Source: Trichostrongylus colubriformis (taxonomy: Eukaryota > Nematoda > Chromadorea > Rhabditida > Trichostrongylidae). From it: a stretch of 64,000 bases of DNA. Below, piece after piece: positions 58,981 through 64,000 of the stretch (position 1 is the stretch's first letter; every line of letters starts with the position of its first letter). The stretch lies in contig OZ022257.1 of assembly GCA_963978905.1 (NCBI GenBank), positions 4,536,965-4,600,964 on the forward strand, given 5' to 3'. The notes beneath the pieces were generated by a model. It saw only the letters and a program-made list of their open reading frames with translations, was not told the DNA's origin and did no database searches. Position numbers and translations under genes: made by a program.

Positions 58981-59467
58981 ACGAAAATTGTACGCTGATG
59001 ACGTGCACGACGATTTGGTTGGAGTTTCGAATGTATTTACGGCTACACCGGTATGTTACTTGTATTTTGAATACGCACTCCACATTCATTAGCTGGGGAT
59101 CGTCACATAGATGGCCACTGGGGTAATGCAGAAGTGAGAAAAGTGAAGTAATATGTGCGAATAAAAGAAGTAAATTGCAAACTCGATGGTTTCACACTTC
59201 ATCCCCTAAACCTATACCTAGTTTTCATGTCGGTTTGTTTGTTGGTCCGTATGTCTGTCTGCGCAAGTAAGTGCTTGTGATGGTAGGACATCGACTGCTC
59301 AATGCAGGGGAGACTAAAAGGTGTTTGTCTATCAAATTAGAGCCATGTTATCGTTGTGACAGCGTTTGCTACCTATATAAACACCTACACAGTGCACTCG
59401 CAGCTTTCCTCGGAGTACCCAACTAATAACAACTGATAAAGCTTGAAAAGGCGTTTCATGATGCATA

Positions 59468-60188
59468 CAGGGGGTGCCAAAAAAAAAAGTAATTTTGTCT
59501 CCTCCACTTTCGACCCCATTTAGCCAAACTACACTAAATTCTATTGAGGTATTCTCATCCCCAGAATCAAGAGCAGACCTAACTCTATCACTTTACTCCG
59601 TGGCAGCCTCCTGCACGAGCAGGAACGGGAGCAAGGAAAGACTGAACAAGATGTATCACCTCAACTGGGCAAAATCCGAAATTTCTTCGCCCTCTTTCAC
59701 AACCTTGCTGACGTCCGTTCAATCTGGGTACCAAAGGGGATTCATACCAGATGGTGTTCTTTAAGATTGCGTTTTTCCCGAGTTCCCAGCGCCCTTTGTT
59801 TCCAAGAGCCAAAACGTTCCCCTACCACTGAAACCCCTCCGGAGGCGGATTTGAGGCATGAAAATGATACTTTGGATCATAGAAGCCTTGTCTAAGCAGC
59901 AGGGGCTCTGTGACTTCCAAGAACCGAAGGGCCAACCCTCAGGAAGCTTCCCACAAAAGACCTACCACGGAGCTTGGCTCCACTGTTTTTAGCGAATTTT
60001 TAAATGTAGGTACTCCGAAGCCCGACTGCGCCGAATGAACGTGAGGAGCCACAGCTTGTTCCTGCTTTTAGAGGAACATTTCGGAAATGTTTTGCCCCAA
60101 TACCTTTATCTCTTTCGTTTCCCTACGTTTTGTAAAATTGGCAGATGTGAGCCGTGGGCAAAATTACTTTTTTTTTTGGCACCCCCTG
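59468..60188. mobile_element. Non-autonomous TA-flanked element with CAGGGGGTGCC ends
   Basis: Left end CAGGGGGTGCCAAAAAAAAA, inverted right end CAGGGGGTGCCAAAAAAAAA, then AGTAATTTTG on both sides; TA flanks both. The ends are of Tc1/mariner type. The 721-bp interior has no transposase-like frame. Confidence 0.85.
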
Positions 60189-60539
60189 TACATCGCATAT
60201 GGGGATATCAAGTATGTCACGGTGTCTGCCTATTGGGATGGTGCATAGATACGAAAGTTGTTAGGGGAGCAATACGGTTAGAGTAGGACGGGCAACGTTG
60301 TGGGGAAATGAGTAACCGAACAATCTATCATTGCAATACTATCATTGCAATACTTCGAACAGGGCACAGTTCGGACTTTCAGACTATAAACAAGTACATT
60401 CGCTCGGCGGAATCCACAACGGATATCCAAAAGCTGCCTCCCTTGGTTGGTTTATATATTTTTCTTACGAAAGTTTTTGCAAGAATTTTGAAAAAGAAGT
60501 ATCACTGAATGTCAATCCCTCGATTTGCGATTTTGTCTA

Positions 60540-60690
60540 CCAGCTTTCCAATCTTTATATGTTTGTCCATCCGTTTGCCTCTCTGTCTGCCTTTCTCTGT
60601 ATCTGTTTGTCTATCTGTCTATCTCTCGAACACTCTGTATATCTATCTGTCTCCCTGTCTGAATTTCTATCTGTCTGTCCGACCGATTGC
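60540..60690 (+). repeat. Imperfect TCTG/TCTA repeat
   Basis: TCTGTCTATCTGTCTATCTC-type runs. The open frames across this stretch (Leu/Ser/Cys-rich) come from the repeat. Confidence 0.85.
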
Positions 60691-60970
60691 ATTCAAACTT
60701 CTTACGCTCCTAGTATTCTCATGGATCGGTCGCACTAGAGTTCCTCATTAACCCGTATCACCCCTACTATGCACTGTCTTAGAGGAAAAGTAATGTTGCT
60801 GGAATTGATTTACTTGCGTATGTTTGACGCTGTGAAAAGCGTTCATACTTTTCAGCTATACCGTAAACCTCCTTTAAGGAAACGTTTCCCTTCTCGATTA
60901 ATTCGATAATCGTAACCACTGTTATACAAAGAACTACCTCAAATAGAGGGAGGAGTGCATGGCAGTTTTA

Positions 60971-61762
60971 TTGGGTTGAGTCGATTTGACTCGGACAAAT
61001 GGTAGTGATGACTTTCAGAGATCGTAACTCAGCAACGAGTAAACGAAAATGGATGCGCGAGATATCCTTAGAATGAGTACGAAAAGCTCTTCAAAATACA
61101 GTTGGACAAACACTTCAGACTAGTTTCATTTCGCCACCATGCCGCAAAATTTCAAGCCGTTCAGAGATCACATCCGCAACGTAATACTCTCTCTGTCGCT
61201 ATTTGGCCAAGAACCCGCGGATATCGGCAGACGTCTGAAAGAAGTTCACAAGGAGCATGCCCCCGCCAGAAGTACAGTGTACTTGTGGCATTCGAAGTTT
61301 GCGTCAGGCGACTATTCCATCGAAGACGGAAACCGCGGTTGGTGGAGCGTACACGGCGTAGAGTACTGGGAGCTGCTCGATGAAGTCACACCAGTATCCG
61401 TCGACGCCTACATTTGTCGATTACGAGAGTTGAAGACAAATGTCTGAAGTTCGCAACGGCTGTGGTCACATGTTTACTCCCAGCACGACAACGCGAGACC
61501 GCACATTGCAAGATTGACCAAGGCCGAGCTGCTCTTGTGCAGTTGCTCCGTGCTTCCACACCCACCGCACTCCCAGACTGGAGAACTTCTTTGAGATCCA
61601 GCTCCCGACCTTCTGGAGCAAGGGCATCCACGATCTGCCTCACCGGTAACAGATGGTCATCGATAAAGATGGAGCATACTACAAGTGACCAGTTGTCGCT
61701 GAAAAGTTGTACGATATAGATAAAATGTTGTCAATTTGTCCGATTCATATCGACTCACCTAA
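60971..61762 (+). mobile_element. Mariner-family element with both ends
   Basis: Terminal inverted repeats TTGGGTTGAGTCGATTTGAC and (reverse) TTAGGTGAGTCGATATGAAT continue to CGGACAAAT on both sides. The outermost bases are flanked by TA (60969-60970, 61763-61764). At 792 bp it is shorter than a full mariner and encloses a broken transposase at 61139..61688. Confidence 0.85.
61139..61688 (+). pseudogene. Broken mariner transposase
   Basis: Begins MPQNFKPFRDHIRNVIL and keeps the helix-turn-helix ending (STVYLWHSKFASGDYSIED). It lacks the middle catalytic part, then resumes in another frame with QHDNARPHIARLTKAELL, HPPHS, FWSKGIHDLPHR, a stop in place of Trp, and QMVIDKDGAYYK before TGA at 61686..61688. 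The deletion, frameshifts and nonsense change make it inactive. Confidence 0.85.
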
Positions 61763-64000
61763 TAGATCAGCTCATTTTTAGAGACCATGTGAACCGTCCA
61801 CCACAACAGCACCAGCTAGCAACAGAAGTTCCGATGCTGAGGTACTGTGATTCATGCTATAGAGTGGACTGCACATGGATAATGAATCAGTGGTTCTAGA
61901 GGACAATCAATAAGCGTTTGCTGACAACGGACTCTATGTTTGATCTCAAAGCAATACCGTCTCCTTTCTACGGGTCCAGGGAGACTGAGGTGCGTGCCTT
62001 TTCTTGTCTATGACTTCCTATATAGGAATAGGCAGTGAGAAGCTAACCGATTGCTATATATCTGTCGATTTGAAGTAGTCTCAAATGCCCATCAGTTATG
62101 GAACATAGCTGCTATGAGATGCCATGGGAAGCAGTGTCTTTCATGGAACTAACCCCGAATCTTACGCTCGACGTTGAAATTGAAGTGTTTTTTAGTTTGT
62201 GAGTATGGACAATGTAGGAAAGTTGGCAAGAAGGACGGTATTCGATTGGCAGACCATAAATTATTTTAATAAAAACTGGATTGAAGGCAATAGATTCGAT
62301 GACTGCGCTATCTTTCAATTGAGCCTTTGATTTGGAGTGGTGGACTGATTAAAGGCAGTGACAGGGGAAATTCGGAAGGAAAGTGAAAAAAGCTGTGACT
62401 GTGAAAGTGGAGATGCCTAGTAATAGGACAGTGAAGAAAAAACGGATGGAAATGGCCAAAGACCAGAGAAATAGTGCCCCTTCCCATCGTTGATTGTCGA
62501 CGTAGACGGCCTTTTCGTGAAGAGGTGGGTAGTTCGGACGAGTTCTTTATTGGCGTGTTGCCCAGTCGTAAACAGGAAGGGGTGTTCGGAATTGAGAAAG
62601 CATTTTTTCTGATGAGCTCTAAACTAGAGCTGAGAAAACGCGCTGCAATACCTTCCACTCTCACCCCAGCCAATCAGGGAGGCCCTTCGCTAGGAGGCGG
62701 GCCGAGCCAAGAAAGGCGGCTGGTGCTCAAAGGCTGCCTCTGCCACAGCTCGGAGGCGCGCCTTTCGTAGAGGATTCCACCGCAGATAGGCTTCCTAGAT
62801 CCCTAGTTTTTAAGTAAATGACTCCTTTTAGCGATTCCATATCATCAAAGTACCTGTCGCAAGACACTGAACCGTTCGCCGACATCAGTACCCCTGTCAC
62901 TGTCTTTAATCACGAAAGCCGTCACGTCAGTGCACCATGTACATCCAGTTGGAGTAATACGATACGATAATTATCACTTTACTATCACTCCATTCATAAT
63001 TGATTGTTTGATGTAGTTCATCACGTAAAAGAGATGGAATCACTTGACCTGTCACCGCTTGTAAAAGATCTCAGTCAGCTGTTTACTCGCGAATTACTTT
63101 ACACATAGCAGTTTAACTGGACCTCTGACACTCTTCAAACGTACTACATATGTGTAGACTTCCTTGAGCATCCAGAAAGCATAGGCGTTGCGAAAATACC
63201 GTCAGGGGTAATTTTGGCAGATTGTGGAATATAAGTTAAGTATAACTGCCGAGATGATCGATATGTAACACCAAGTATGGTAAGGAGTAAAACGAGAACC
63301 GGACCCGGAAACCTTCCTTTTCCCTCCTTTCCTTTCGCTCTCCCTGCATCACTAACCGCTGATTTGTAGAAGCAGACGACGAGGGGCATGCCAACCAGCC
63401 AAGAACGTTACCTTGTCCCTTCAGAAGTTCTGTCAATCAATAGCTGCTGGTCGAATTGAAGTGCAATGGGATCGCAACAAATACCCCAAGGCATACCTTT
63501 TCAATGCAACTTTCGCACAGATAATCTCTGTGGAAACTTAGTCTTCGTTTACAGAAAAGTCTTTGTTGCCATTTTATCTTTACCCCTAGCGGTGCCTGAG
63601 CTGAGAAGTGATCGAAGAAATACACTATTGTTATTCATCGAGCAAGACAGAAATACTTCATGAAACATGATTTAGACATTGAACAAAAAAGCTTTGACAA
63701 CAGAATCGATGTGCGACATCCACGCATTGCCTTGCCCATTTGGTGGAGAAGGTGGAACAAGTGGAGCAAGTACTCCGACGGTATGCATCTGCATTGAAAC
63801 TTTTCGCCTTCACTACAATAGCGATCAAAATTATATGCATTTTTGAATCTTAGCCATGGAAAAATATAAGCTGGTTTGGATTTTAACCATATTTTTGGTC
63901 GGCGCTTACATATCCCATTATAGTCTTTTTTTTTGTGTTCTGGACAACTGTCATTGAATGACACAAAGCATTCCAGCTGGATAGGGTGCAGTGTGGAGAA
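61763..64000. other. No gene recognised
   Basis: GC-rich patch near 62640..62770 with CCAATCAG and GGCGGGCC, possibly a promoter or a repeat edge. Open frames on both strands there mirror each other and carry no motifs. Confidence 0.4.

Noticed and set aside
60331..60751. Overlapping plus-strand frames rich in Ser, Leu and Cys
   Set aside because: They translate the imperfect TCTG/TCTA repeat, not a protein.
62308..62770. Opposing open frames of 121 and 98 codons
   Set aside because: They lie on opposite strands of the same GC-rich patch, with no motif on either strand and no splice partners.
63703..63783. Plus-strand exon-like piece with a Gly-rich frame (PFGGEGGTSGAS) before GTATGC
   Set aside because: The acceptor is poor (GACAACAG without a T-rich tract) and no partner exon was found before the window ends.
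1..64000. CRISPR arrays, prokaryotic operons, prophage or integrons
   Set aside because: The genes have spliceosomal introns and the repeats are eukaryotic transposons. No regularly spaced short repeat array was seen.

Overview
The window looks like nuclear DNA of a nematode, most likely a strongylid (hookworm-type) worm. Host genes are split into exons of about 25-180 bp with nematode splice sites (TTTCAG before exons, GTAAG/GTGAG after). Two genes have a TTTCAG acceptor just 5' of the first ATG, as expected for spliced-leader trans-splicing, and two encode the nematode-type 12-cysteine DB module. The species is an inference; no rRNA, tRNA or marker gene settles it.

Four host genes can be built exon by exon, all on the minus strand. 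(1) 13633..24570: a neprilysin-like M13 zinc metallopeptidase, 21 exons, about 746 residues from its membrane anchor to the C-terminal CRVW; only the cytoplasmic first exon is unresolved. (2) 32862..38425: a secreted DB-module protein, 4 exons, 186 aa. (3) 47159..51393: a shorter DB-module paralogue with the same exon phases, 4 exons, 139 aa. (4) 52285..53926: a GOT1/GOLT1 Golgi transport protein, 6 exons, 141 aa. Weaker exon sets lie at 27746..29333 and 35735..35883.

The rest is mostly repeats: a dead RTE-type LINE (56560..58980), three mariner relics (44874..45760, 48319..49010, 60971..61762), many short terminal-inverted-repeat elements with TA, TTAA or 9-bp target duplications, SINE-like dispersed repeats and simple repeats. 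Layout: 1-13.6 kb gene-free with scattered MITEs; 13.6-24.6 kb neprilysin, its introns loaded with foldback elements; 24.6-32.8 kb repeats plus a doubtful secreted gene; 32.9-38.4 kb DB gene 1; 38.4-47.1 kb repeats; 47.2-53.9 kb DB gene 2 and GOT1; 54-64 kb transposon graveyard.

The most unusual signal is an eight-copy family of 9-bp-TSD (Mutator-like) MITEs. The outer arms of each copy match each other but differ strongly between copies, although the internal core is conserved. No operon or pathway links the host genes; they act separately (ectopeptidase, secreted cysteine-rich proteins, ER-Golgi trafficking).
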